A stretch of DNA of 64,000 nucleotides from Chamaecrista fasciculata (lineage: Eukaryota > Streptophyta > Magnoliopsida > Fabales > Fabaceae), in contig QANZ01053421.1 of assembly GCA_003254925.1 (NCBI GenBank), positions 61,148-125,147 on the forward strand, read 5' to 3'. Every line of letters begins with the position of its first letter. Position 1 is the stretch's first letter. The translations under genes and the position numbers were made by a program. This document shows, piece after piece, positions 36,663-46,743 of the stretch. The notes beneath the pieces are model-generated. The model was not told where the DNA came from and did no database searches. It was given only the letters and a program-made list of their open reading frames with translations.

Positions 36663-38126
36663 CTATCTCTTATGTTCTTCGGACCCTGAAAGAAGATGAA
36701 CATACTTTCCCTTCTCCATCATCTGTTTAATTACTTCATTAGCTTCAGCAAACTTTCTAGCTTTCCTCAAACTAGTCAGTAAGGAGCTGTACACTACAAA
36801 ATTAGGATTACAACCTTTAGTCTCCATTTCTATGAGCATTGAACATGCTTCATCAAACTTTCCTGCCATACACAACCCATGAATTATGGAATTGTATGTG
36901 TATACATTTGGGATTTGTTCTCGAGAAATCATCTCATTAAACATTTCTTCAGCTTTCTCAACCTCACCAGCCACCACATATCCTGTGATCATTACTGTGT
37001 AAGCCACCACATCTGGCATACATCCATTCTTTATCATTTCATCAAAAAAATATTTGCAAGCATCCAGATTCCCTGCTTTGCTGAGTCCATCTACCAGTGT
37101 GGTGAAATGAAGAACTGTTGGCTCAATACCAGTTTCTCTCATATGATTTAAGAGATTAAGAGCAGCTAGAGGTTTGTCTCCTTTACCAAGAACATGAAGA
37201 AGAATGTTGTAAGTATGAAAATCTGGAGAAAAGCCATTTCTACCCATTTCATCAAGCAGTCTGTGGAACTGGTCCAACTTCCCAAGTCTGTACTTGGCAT
37301 ACATGACAATATTATAAGTTAAAACATCTGGGGAAAAGCCATCAAGCAACATCTGTTGATAAACCCACTCAATCAACTTGTAGTGGTTTAGAATGAGAAG
37401 ACAATGAAGAACTGCATTATAAGAGTGCTTAAAAGGTCTATAGTTAAAATTATTTGACTTCACAAACCTCTCTACCACTTTCTTAGCTATGCCTGCCTCA
37501 CAAGAAGTACAAATCAAAATGTGGAAAGTACGCGCCGTAGTCGGAATTCCTTTCTTAGTCATCTCATCAAACAGCCTCCACAATGCCTTAAATTCTTCAC
37601 ACTCTGCAAATATCTTCATAATTAAGTGATACGAGTTCGCAGTGTGACGATATGTCTGCTGCTGACTACACCACACAAAAAATTTATGCGCCAATTTGGC
37701 ACACCTGGTCTTATTGTCACAATTCAAGCTTTTCAAAATACCACAGAGAACTTCTCTCACAAGAAGACCTGATGGCCTTACATGCAAATCACTTAAAACC
37801 AATCTGGAATCAAGCCCTGGTCCATCTTGTCGAAGAATCTCTAAAACCCTCTTAGCATCTAACTTCGTACGTTCTAAGAATCCCTGTCTAAGTGAATAGT
37901 AATTTTTATTATTATAGCTCTCATCCTCATGCGGATTTTGACTTCTATTTCTGATTGTATCATAATCTGAATGCTTCCACATTTTTTTCAAAGGCTCCTC
38001 AACGCATTCATATCCATTTTCAACTCGGTCACCATGAAATGGCTGGTCACATAGTTTGCGAGAGATAGTCAAACAATAATATAACCTGTGAACTATCCTT
38101 GGACCTACTAGGGCTATGTAATTCAT
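36663..38126 (-). CDS. P-class pentatricopeptide repeat protein, intact, 487 residues
   Basis: PPR proteins bind organellar RNA and act in processing, stability or translation. A single uninterrupted frame runs from an ATG (38126) to TAG (36663). About nine tandem 35-residue PPR motifs occupy residues from about 150 to the end, each with the Y-N/T-x-L/I and D-E-M signature (for example DVLTYNIVMYAKYRLGKLDQ and NVYTYNSIIHGLCMAGKFDE). No E, DYW or SMR tail is seen, so it is P-class. The basic, acidic-poor N-terminus is compatible with mitochondrial import (inference). It resembles the Arabidopsis At1g55630/At3g60050 type by recall. The last motif is followed by a short tail ending EEHKR. Confidence 0.9.
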   Translation of the reverse strand: MNYIALVGPRIVHRLYYCLTISRKLCDQPFHGDRVENGYECVEEPLKKMWKHSDYDTIRNRSQNPHEDESYNNKNYYSLRQGFLERTKLDAKRVLEILRQDGPGLDSRLVLSDLHVRPSGLLVREVLCGILKSLNCDNKTRCAKLAHKFFVWCSQQQTYRHTANSYHLIMKIFAECEEFKALWRLFDEMTKKGIPTTARTFHILICTSCEAGIAKKVVERFVKSNNFNYRPFKHSYNAVLHCLLILNHYKLIEWVYQQMLLDGFSPDVLTYNIVMYAKYRLGKLDQFHRLLDEMGRNGFSPDFHTYNILLHVLGKGDKPLAALNLLNHMRETGIEPTVLHFTTLVDGLSKAGNLDACKYFFDEMIKNGCMPDVVAYTVMITGYVVAGEVEKAEEMFNEMISREQIPNVYTYNSIIHGLCMAGKFDEACSMLIEMETKGCNPNFVVYSSLLTSLRKARKFAEANEVIKQMMEKGKYVHLLSGSEEHKR

Positions 38127-38283
38127 GGACTAAACTTCCTTTAGTATCCCTAATTTTTTCGCACAAAACATAGAGGAGGTGGAGAACTTGAGATTGATAT
38201 GAAGAATAAAAATTTAGAGATAAATAGAGCATAAAAATGCACCAATAGTATGTATTTCTAGACCAGACGGCTTAGTTCTTACA

Positions 38284-38530
38284 GATAAACTCGAAGACAG
38301 AGGGAAAGAGACATAGCAAAAAATTTCATCTCTTCCTTTATTCGCCGGAAAACGCAGTACTCCGGTCGATCTCGCGGCGAAGCAACACAGTCGACGGCGA
38401 CTCGCCGGTAGCGGCGGCGAAACCTCTCTCTCCGCCGGTTAAGAACAAAAGGGAAGAAGTAAGACAATGGAGAAGCATGGAGGGGTTTCTGTGTGAGTGA
38501 GCTATTTGCTGAAGACGACACGCTCGTGTG
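38284..38530 (-). promoter_or_regulatory. Probable 5' UTR exon of the PPR gene
   Basis: A GC-rich block on the minus strand (CCGGCG-rich) ends at a candidate donor, GTAAGAAC near 38283. A possible acceptor (AAATTAG, followed by GGATAC) lies about 30 bases upstream of the PPR ATG. This suggests a leader exon plus a short intron. An open frame across it (38279-38521) has no recognisable product. Confidence 0.4.
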
Positions 38531-38563
38531 GCATTTTTGTAATTTAAATATTTATTTATTTTT

Positions 38564-39473
38564 GGTCAAAACCCCATTTTGGTCCTTAATGTTTACTACA
38601 ACTTTTGTTTTGGTCCCTAATATTTTTTTTGTTTCATTGTGGTTCCGTTTTGGCCCCTAACATTTCTTATTAGAATCAACAATTGATCCCTAACTACTGA
38701 ATATGATCATATTACTCTTGTTTTAAGTCCCAGTGTGACAAAATTGAAGTTACAAGACACTCTTGATGAGTTCTTTCTTTGCTCAATTAGGTTAATCGAT
38801 AAACACGGTTAAATCGGATTTGAAATCAAGCCCGAAAGTGGACCTATCATTTTATGAAGTTGGTTATATCTCTTGGTCTAATGTAACCAAAATAAAGATA
38901 TGGGTTACTCTTGACGAATTTTTTTTTTTCTGTACAGTTGGTGACATCCACAAACGGGTCAAATAGTACTCCAAAAATGGATTTGATCAAAATCGACAAG
39001 CATACAAACAAAATTTTGGAGTGCTATTTGACTTCATTTGTCCATGGCCGACAAAAAAAGAACTCATCAAGAGTAACTTAACTCTGATTTAGACGCATTC
39101 GGACTTGAAACAAGATTGTATGACCAACTTCATGAAATGAGAAGTCCAATTTTGAGTCAGATTTAACCTCTTTTTTTTAAGAGAAAGTTTAGGTGAGTTG
39201 GGCCCTGGGGCTCACCAAGGCCAGGGCATGCCTCCAGGATTTATGAGCGTTTACAGAGGTACTTATAGATTGCCTACTAACATGGGCCTCACATCGGCTG
39301 TAGGAATCGAACTCACGACTTTGTGGGTTATAAGTCGAATTCTTACCAACTGGGCTAACCTTTGTTGGCAGATTTAACCTCGTTTGCCGACAATCCCAAT
39401 TGGGGTAGAGAAATAACATATCAAGTGTAACCCATAACTTTAATTTCGTTGCACGAAATGAGAGTGTTATGAC
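38564..39473. repeat. Family B foldback element, degenerate, hit by a SINE
   Basis: Begins GGTCAAAACCCCATTTTGG and contains family B words such as GACTTGAAACAAG and CAACTTCATGAAATGAG in opposite orientations. The right part runs to GTTATGACC, where hAT sequence begins. It is interrupted by the SINE at 39171-39368. Confidence 0.5.
39171..39368 (-). mobile_element. tRNA-derived SINE with 13-bp TSD
   Basis: CAGATTTAACCTC occurs at 39158-39170 and 39369-39381, a perfect 13-bp target duplication. On the minus strand the 198-bp insert has a pol III A box (TTAGCCCAGTTGG) near its 5' end and a B box (GAGTTCGATTCC) about 35 bases later, the tRNA-like spacing, and ends in a short A-run next to the TSD. 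It is inserted in family B sequence, so it is younger than that element. Confidence 0.85.
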
Positions 39474-40261
39474 CAGTGTAGTCAAGATCTAGATTTAGAT
39501 CGTAAGATCGTAAAATCTTACGATCTTGCAAGGCAAGATCTAGTTAAATCGGGTGCATGATCGTTTTTGAGCAAGATCGTGGTAGGATCGCTATTTTGCT
39601 CGTAAGATCGTACGATTTCACCTATCCTATATATTTTTTTTTTGAAGTTTTTTTTTTTTAAAAAAAGGTCCAAGATGTTGCTTTTGAGACTTTTTTTTTT
39701 CAGGGTCCAAAATGTTCCATTTTAAACACCCAAAAATTGAAAACTCTAAGTTTGTTGTGCGAATATTGAGCTTAACTTGTCAAGTATTGAGTTTAACTGG
39801 TAGTTCTTTAGGATATGAACATAATTGGAGTACTCTTGAGAATGTAAGAAACTTTAAACATGACCTTTTTTTTTTTTTTACAAATCTTATTATTTTATTC
39901 TCTTTATATAGTTAAGTTAATTATTTATAACCATTATTCATTATTTAGGTTCACACGAAGAGAATGAATCGTATGATTCAAAAAAAGATGAATGAGTTGG
40001 TCTATGTTATATTTAATCGAAAATTGAAAGGGAAAATAACTATAAGGGAGATTAACAACATAGAAAATTTTTCTTCTGATGATGAATGGATAACTGAGAA
40101 TAATGAAAAAAGAGATGAAAACATAGAATGAAGTAGAAGACAAAGCCTTTGAAGTTCAAGAAGTAGAAAATGTTGAACCTCGTGGCAGTGTTGATGATTT
40201 GGAGATTCCAGTGGATGAAATAGAAATAGGAGACATTGATGATCATGATTTTGATGTGTGA
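39474..40261 (+). pseudogene. hAT transposon fossil: 5' terminus plus transposase C-terminal dimerisation region
   Basis: CAGTGTAGTCAAGATC at 39474 and the following AGATCGTAAGATCG palindromic words resemble an hAT end. Downstream, 39712-39841 encodes RILSLTC and SSLGYEHNWSTLEN, and after a probable 108-bp intron (donor GTAAGA, acceptor TTTAG) 39950 onward encodes VHTKRMNRMIQKKMNELVYV, the signature of the hAT dimerisation domain. The frame is broken by a TGA near 40129, then acidic sequence continues in another frame to 40261. The catalytic part of the transposase is missing and no 3' terminus was found. Confidence 0.75.
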
Positions 40262-40732
40262 TATATGCTTGGATGAACTTTTTGATAATGATGTTCTAAA
40301 TTTGTAATGTTACTCGTGGTTGTTGCCTTGTTTTTGTTAATTTTTTACTGAACTTATGATAAACTTTTTAGACTTCTTGATAATTAGCTAATTACCTATA
40401 TTGAAATTTAACGAGTATATAAATTAACAGTTACTATGATAAAATTATAATTGAAAACTTAATTATAAAAATAACAAAACGATTAAAAGTAAAAAATTGT
40501 CTTAAAAATAAAAAATAACTATAGCAATTAGTATGAACTTCTTATTTCTTTCCAAAAAGAATATATTATTTTTTAATTGTAAAATTTGATCTATTATATT
40601 TTATATATTTCAATTTAATTTTAGATTTTTCAACCAAGCATCAACATTTGTCTTTGTTATTTTTTTTTCTTTAAATGATAATTTGTTATGCCATAATTAA
40701 AAGAAAAAATAAAATCCTGAGGTAAAAAAAAC
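40262..40732. other. AT-rich DNA downstream of the hAT fossil
   Basis: Nothing definable was seen. Confidence 0.6.
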
Positions 40733-41100
40733 TCGGCCAAATGTTCAAAATGGTTCTAAATATTGCTATTTACTTTCATTTTGGTCTCAAACTACTGAAT
40801 TTGGTTTTATATAATCTAGTTTCAAATTTGAATGTGATGACTTCAAAAGTTATGTGTTATTTTTTACAAGTATTTTCTTTATTCAATTGGGACTATCAGC
40901 AAACAATGTCATATTAGATTCCAAAAGTGAACCGCTCATTTTATTGTCAAATAAATAAAATTGGTCATATTTTTCTCGTTTCAAGTTCAAAACTACATAT
41001 TACTCTTAACAAGTTCTTTTTCTATCTAGTTGAAAATATCAATAAATAATATTAAATTGAACTTAAATAAATTTAAAACCAAAAAATAAATAATTATCAA
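40733..41100. repeat. Family B foldback fragment (one arm)
   Basis: Contains TTTCATTTTGGTCTC, then CATATTTTTCTCGTTTCAAG, as in the left arm of the 16012 element. The opposite arm is absent. Confidence 0.5.
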
Positions 41101-42428
41101 AATTTGATCATTGTCAAATCCCCTCCGGTGTGCAACACTTATCCCCCATACTTCAAGAGAAATATCTCATAATTGCTGTGACAACACTAATGCTAAAATT
41201 ATGTTAATACTCACTTATTATTCATTTATTTGATATGGTAGAATAATATTATTAAATAAACAATTGGTTAAGGTTCAAACTTTTTTCTTATAAGAGGAGA
41301 GTTTGAATCCACTTATCGATATGAAGTCCTTACTCCTTATCTGATGGGTAATCTATAAATTCTTTTTATAACCCATTAAAGAGGTTGAGAGATATTCATT
41401 GACCCATGAAATACGTATGCTTACTCTACTTAAACTTTTCTATAAAGAAACAAACAAGGATTAGAATATGAGCACCTAATCCCAAGTCACTTGCACAAAC
41501 TAGTTTTTACTTTGCAAAATTACAAGACAATTCAAATAAAGGCTCAAATACCCTGAACTTCTTCCCATTGTACAATAAATTGTTTTTCTGACTCCTCTGC
41601 TCCCATATCTTCAAAACAGAAATTGAAGATAAGCATATAAGGTCGTAATTTAAATTTAGTTGAACACATCTAGATTCTACAGATAAGACTCTTATGCTTC
41701 TTCTGCTTCCATTGAAATCATACAACAAAGTGAACAAACTGCTAATTCTCTAGTCAATCGTCTAGAAATGTTGATGCAAAAATGCTATTGGGCCTTTTCT
41801 AATGGGCTTATCATATTTTTAATCTTTTTCGAATTTAGGCCATTTGTTGTCTAATTATATATATCATCCACCCGATACAGTACACTATCTGCAAAATGGC
41901 CTACATGTTTTGTACTCACATCGAAAACAACATCTACCATCTAACATCATGATTAAGATGTGTTAAAATTCATTGGATTTTTTCTCTCACTCATTTCTGT
42001 TCATGTTTCAGATCTTAGTGCAGGGCCAGCTTCTTTTCTCTAAAATATATATTTCTCTTCTTGTGGTATATGTTTCAGATGGAGAATATATTTGTTCACC
42101 TTTTCTCCTATATAAATTCCCTAAAATTAAACTTTACACTTCAAATTTTCCAGTATATATATATATATTATCTCAATGAAAAGCTAGTGCTTCATTTTAT
42201 AGCTGTACTTACCCACCCAATCAATTAAATTAACCACTCATCTTCCCCCAATCAAAAATTAGCCACTACTACTCCATCCAAATATCCTCAATCTCTTTAA
42301 CTATCCCTTGATGCACCACCTTAATCCAATAATAATCCCCATCAAAGATAATTATTAAGACACACCCTCCCACCATATACAACTACACTTGCCATTTTCA
42401 TACCTCAACTTTTTACCCTCTTACCATC
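41101..42428. other. Gene-free stretch upstream of the first FLA gene
   Basis: No coding sequence was recognised. About 41270-41420 carries GAGTTTGAATCCAC, a weak B-box-like word that could be a decayed SINE. The right part is presumably the promoter of the FLA gene. Confidence 0.45.
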
Positions 42429-42436
42429 TATAAAAT
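42429..42436 (+). promoter_or_regulatory. TATA box of first FLA gene
   Basis: TATAAAAT lies about 100 bases upstream of the ATG at 42536, with C/T-rich sequence between, the usual plant core-promoter layout. Confidence 0.6.
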
Positions 42437-42535
42437 CCCTCTTTTCCCCACCTCCCCATTCATCAAACACTTATTTATTTAGTATATACTTCAAGTTCAT
42501 CACTTTATTAACTATATTCCACCAAAAACGTAACC

Positions 42536-43417
42536 ATGAACCAAAAATCTCTTCTTTTCTTTTCTCTCCTTTTCTTGTCCTCCTTCTCTTCCACCCCTTT
42601 AGCTCAATTCTCTCCCTCACCGGCTCTAGCTCCGGCATCCCCGAAACCCCCGGAAAAACCCTCCCCGGCCGCTCCGGCTCCGGCCCCGACAAAACCACTA
42701 GTCCCCGCCGCACCCCAGTCGCCGGTAGTCGGCGACACCCCGGATTCCTCCACCGACGACATCATCAAAATCCTCCGAAAAGCCAAATCATACAACTTCC
42801 TAATCCGTCTCTTAAAAACCACCCAAATCATCAACCAAATAAACTCCCAACTAATAACCACCAAATCCGGCGGTTTAACCATTCTAGCTCCAACTGATAA
42901 CGCCTTTAACGAACTCAAAGCCGGATTCCTTAACTCCCTCGACGACAACCAAAAGATCGAACTTTTACAATTCCACGTGCTCCCGGTTTACGTTTCCAGC
43001 TCGAACTTCGACTCACTAACGAACCCGGTTCGAACCCTCGCCGGAGATAAACCGAGCCGGCTTCAGCTCAACGTGACGGCTTATGGAAACATGGTGAATA
43101 TTTCCACTGGGGTCGTTAACACTACAATTTCTGGCATTGTGTATACAGATAAGTCGCTTGCTATATATCGTTTGGACAAAGTTTTGCTTCCTTTGGACTT
43201 TTTTAAGCCGAAGGCGGCGCCTGCGGCGGCTCCGGTAGAGGCCGCGAAGGCACCGAAGGCCGATAAGGAGAACCCGGCGGAGGGGGGCGGCGGCGGCGGT
43301 GGTGATGATGAAAGTGAGACGGCGAAGGATAAGTCTGGTGGGGTGGATAATGGGTTGGTTGGTATGTCCGTTATTACCGTTGGAGTTGGTTTGGTTATTG
43401 CTGCTATGGTGCTATAA
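42536..43417 (+). CDS. Fasciclin-like arabinogalactan protein, single FAS1 domain, 293 residues
   Basis: FLAs are GPI-anchored cell-surface proteoglycans involved in cell-wall architecture and adhesion. Intronless. A hydrophobic signal peptide (residues 1-23, likely cut before Gln24) leads into an Ala/Pro/Ser-rich arabinogalactan segment (26-65). The FAS1 domain spans about 74-220: H1 motif GLTILAPTDNAFN (113-125), LLQFHVLP (143-150) with His147, and YRLDKVLLPLDFF near its end. Potential N-glycosylation sites include NVT and NIS. After a Gly/Ala/Lys-rich linker the last 20 or so residues are hydrophobic, as in a GPI-attachment signal. It resembles the single-FAS1 group that includes FLA11/12. 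The ATG is the first in frame downstream of the TATA box. Confidence 0.93.
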   Translation: MNQKSLLFFSLLFLSSFSSTPLAQFSPSPALAPASPKPPEKPSPAAPAPAPTKPLVPAAPQSPVVGDTPDSSTDDIIKILRKAKSYNFLIRLLKTTQIINQINSQLITTKSGGLTILAPTDNAFNELKAGFLNSLDDNQKIELLQFHVLPVYVSSSNFDSLTNPVRTLAGDKPSRLQLNVTAYGNMVNISTGVVNTTISGIVYTDKSLAIYRLDKVLLPLDFFKPKAAPAAAPVEAAKAPKADKENPAEGGGGGGGDDESETAKDKSGGVDNGLVGMSVITVGVGLVIAAMVL

Positions 43418-43829
43418 TATGAAACGATGTCGGATTGTTGAAGAAGATAAGTGAAGATGATTACTACTTGATGATTCTTTTATCTTTAGATGGAACACAA
43501 GCGATTTGTTTTCGTTATTTCTTATTATTATTTTTATTTACGTTGTTCTTTTGTGTTATGTTTTTGTTCTTTATTTTTTTCTTTTTGTGAAAAAGTTATA
43601 ATTGTTTTGAGTGATATATGTAATTTCTTTTGCAATGATCAGAGTTACGATATACATCCAATTAATTCTATGAAAGGCAATATATCACTAGTCATACTAG
43701 TGCTTTATATTTTAGCAACCAATTAACGAAAAGTATTTTAAATACTTACCCTCTCTCACGATCGAGTCATGTACTCTTATATTTTAACATTTTTTACTAA
43801 TTAAGTGTAATTTTGATATCTTCACTTTA

Positions 43830-44518
43830 GGGTAGATTGCAATCCAACTTCTTTTTTTGTTGAAATATTAGTTTTCTAAAATTTCTAAAAGTTTTATTCA
43901 TTGGTCCCAACTAATAAATACTATCATTTGTTTCAAGTTCGAAAATAACGAGTTTCAAGTTACATGTTACTTTTGACGAATTCTTTCTTTGTCCGATTAG
44001 AACCGTTTGCCAACAACGTCAAATTAGTCTCCTAAAGTGGGCCATTTGTTTCATAGTCAAAATGACGAAGTTAGTTATATATATATATATATATATATAT
44101 CTTGATGAGTTTTTTTTCTACCCAGTTGGAATAGTCAGTACATGAGAACAAATTGGATCCGAAAGTGGTGCTGAAACCAAAAAAGTGAAAATTTATGAAA
44201 ACCCACTTTTGGGCCCGGTTTGACATCATTTGTCGTCAGTCTCAACTGAGCATAAAAAAGAACCGTCAAGACTAACAAATAGCTTAAAACTCATTACAAT
44301 NAACTATTGAATATGACTTGTTTAGAGCTACGTATTGTTCCCGAAGAATACTTTCTCTATTTGGTTGGGACCAAAACGAAACATTTTACCAGTATTTAGG
44401 ACCAAAATGAATCATTTTGCCAACATTTAGGACCAATATGAACATTTTGAAACATAATGGACCAAATGAATATTAGGGCATACATTTTGGATCAAAATGA
44501 ACCATTGACCAAACATTT
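43830..44518. repeat. Family B foldback element with an N at 44301
   Basis: Right end GGATCAAAATGAACCATTGACC matches the family B terminus; the inner part has words shared with 9729 and 16012. The left end is degenerate and an AT repeat sits at 44078-44100. Confidence 0.5.
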
Positions 44519-44533
44519 TTGTGTTGTTTTGTT

Positions 44534-45143
44534 ATTTGCATTATGGTCCTCAAACTATTCTTTGTTATTTTTTTTCGTTGGATTTCACAAGTAGATCCGA
44601 TTATTGATGACTGAGATTTCGTGTAAGCCCCAAGTTATCATTTACACATGTTAGGGATTGATTAATAGGACCGGTACAAATTTATGGACCAAATTGTATT
44701 CTTAAAAATAATTCCAATATTATTTTCATTTTGGCCCATCATCTCATCCACTTGGATTGACCTCTAACCCTTCATCCAAAATTTTCTCATCGTCACGCTT
44801 TCCAATAGCATATCACACTTTCCAATATCATCTCATCTCAATATTATTCCAATCAAAACACAACCAAACACCTATCGTCTCATCTTATTATCTCCATCTC
44901 ATTTCACTATTGATTACCATTTATACCCCTATACAAATTAAAAAAATCCATAAACCTATTTCAACCAACCATAATCATTACATACCCTTTTATATAATTT
45001 CACACTCTATTTCACATCATTTTCTCTAAAATCACCCAAACACCAATACATCATTTCATCTTATCCCATCACAACATATATAATCTCATCTCATTCAATA
45101 AAATTGACTTGGATTGAGATGCTCAGGCTGTCGAACAGGCCCT
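44534..45143. repeat. Dispersed repeat, copy 1 (partner at 59654-60271)
   Basis: From GGTCCTCAAACTATT through CAAATTTATGGACCAAATTG and CATCATCTCATCCACTTGG to the terminal AACAGGCCCT the order of words is that of the 59.6-60.3 kb copy. Right-end sequences (AACAGGCCCT here, AACAGACCCT there) suggest an hAT-like terminus. Non-coding. Confidence 0.6.
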
Positions 45144-45449
45144 AAATTGGTAGAGTGAATGATAGAATGGAATGGTATGATAATTTAAATTACATTTTTA
45201 TTCTTCTAACTTTAAGAAAATTACAATTGTATCGAACATTATTTGTATTAAATAAGTCTAATAATAACCACGGGACTTTATTATATTTTAGGTCCTTCAA
45301 ATAAATGAAAAAGTTTAAGAAGAGTATGGTAGGTTTAAGGTATAGGATCTTAATTAATTAGTTCATCAATCCTCACTCCTCACTGCATACTATACGGTAA
45401 CCTCATGAATCAGACAATGACACTAATTCTATATATAGAAACTAACTGA

Positions 45450-45490
45450 ACCTATAAAATCAGGCCAAAAAAAAATTCGACCTATAAAAT
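45450..45490 (+). mobile_element. CAGGCC-poly(A) micro-insertion, 11-bp TSD
   Basis: ACCTATAAAAT occurs at 45450-45460 and 45480-45490. The 19-bp insert is CAGGCC, A9 and TTCG. Confidence 0.6.
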
Positions 45491-45761
45491 TCCATTTCAT
45501 GTTAATTAATTACATGCATCCCAACTGATAGCAACCTACGATGTGAACCCAAACCAGCTGGTTTAATTTAAACTTTTAACCAGCTGATTAATGTCGCGCA
45601 CCTCTCCTCTCTTAACCAAATCTAACTCTTCCTACTAATCAATCATCAATCAAATCAAAATAGCACTACCTTTTTCCATCAAATTAAAAACAAGATTATA
45701 TTTATCTATATAAGTTGGAACTAATTAATATTTACAATTTTCTTTAATTTCCAAACTCCAC

Positions 45762-45770
45762 TATAAAAAA
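45762..45770 (+). promoter_or_regulatory. TATA box of second FLA gene
   Basis: TATAAAAAA about 107 bases upstream of the ATG at 45877, the same spacing as in the first FLA gene. Confidence 0.55.
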
Positions 45771-45876
45771 AAGGCAAACCCTTGTTCATTTTTCCTCACA
45801 CCAAAACACAAACTCAACCTCCTACACATTAATCACCCAATCTTCAATATTCCCCCTTCAAAAGAAAATCAACAAA

Positions 45877-46743
45877 ATGACACTAATCCAAGTATCTCTC
45901 ATCTTCACCATTTTTCTACTAAATGTCACCTTGTTCTACTCCTCCACGTCAGCACAGTTGTCACCACCATCATCATCTCCTCCGGCAACCTCCCCGGCCA
46001 CTGCGCCGGCTTCCGGAATGAACACGGTTCCCCTAGTACCCGCTTCACCAACCGGAGCCCCGACACCCACAATCTCCAAACCTAAACCTCCATCCATTGA
46101 CATAATCCAAATCCTAAAGAAAGCCAAGAGATTCTCAGTACTCATACGTTTGTTAAAAACAACCCAACTAATTAACCAACTCAACTCCCAGCTCATGACG
46201 TCATCCTCAACTGGATTGACCATTTTCGCCCCAGAAGACAACTCATTCTCGAAACTGAAAGCAGGATTCTTGAATTCACTAAACGACAGGCAAAAAGTGG
46301 AGCTTCTTCAGTTTCACACTCTCTCTTCTTTCATTTCCATCTCCAATTTTGACACTCTCTCGAACCCGGTTCAGACTCAAGCCGGTGATGACCCGAAAAG
46401 ACTCCAACTTAACGTCACCACTGACGGCGTTAGCCATGTCAGCATGACAACCGGCGCCGTTAACGCCACCGTTACCGGCACCGTTTACGCCGACAACAAT
46501 AAGCTTGCTATATACCAAGTTGACAAGGTGCTTCTTCCTCTTGACTTCGTGCTTCCTAAGGCTTCCTCGCCGGCGCCGGCGGCGACGGCGAAGGCTACGG
46601 CGGATGAGAGTGGTGGGGATGATAATGATAAAGGCGGGAATGCGAAGAGCGTGGAGGCATCTTCTGCTTGTGGTAGAGAGAGAGTATTGCAAGTGGTTAT
46701 TATGGTTGTTGGAGGGGCATTTTTGGGTGGAGTCATGATATGA
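45877..46743 (+). CDS. Fasciclin-like arabinogalactan protein, tandem paralogue, 288 residues
   Basis: Same architecture as the gene 2.5 kb upstream on the same strand: signal peptide (1-26, cut likely before Gln27), Pro/Ala/Thr-rich AGP segment (28-70), FAS1 domain with GLTIFAPEDNSF, LLQFHTL and YQVDKVLLPLDF, then an Asp/Gly-rich linker and a hydrophobic tail (VVIMVVGGAFLGGVMI) for a GPI anchor. Long blocks such as RLLKTTQ-INQ-NSQL, KAGFLNSL and RLQLNVT are shared between the two proteins, whereas the AGP regions differ, so the pair arose by an old tandem duplication. The HVLP motif of the first protein is HTLS here. Intronless. Confidence 0.93.
   Translation: MTLIQVSLIFTIFLLNVTLFYSSTSAQLSPPSSSPPATSPATAPASGMNTVPLVPASPTGAPTPTISKPKPPSIDIIQILKKAKRFSVLIRLLKTTQLINQLNSQLMTSSSTGLTIFAPEDNSFSKLKAGFLNSLNDRQKVELLQFHTLSSFISISNFDTLSNPVQTQAGDDPKRLQLNVTTDGVSHVSMTTGAVNATVTGTVYADNNKLAIYQVDKVLLPLDFVLPKASSPAPAATAKATADESGGDDNDKGGNAKSVEASSACGRERVLQVVIMVVGGAFLGGVMI

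Noticed and set aside
38279..38521. 80-codon minus-strand frame upstream of the PPR gene
   Set aside because: Better explained as a GC-rich 5' UTR exon with a donor site at its end.
42604..42948. 114-codon minus-strand frame
   Set aside because: Antisense shadow of the first FLA gene.
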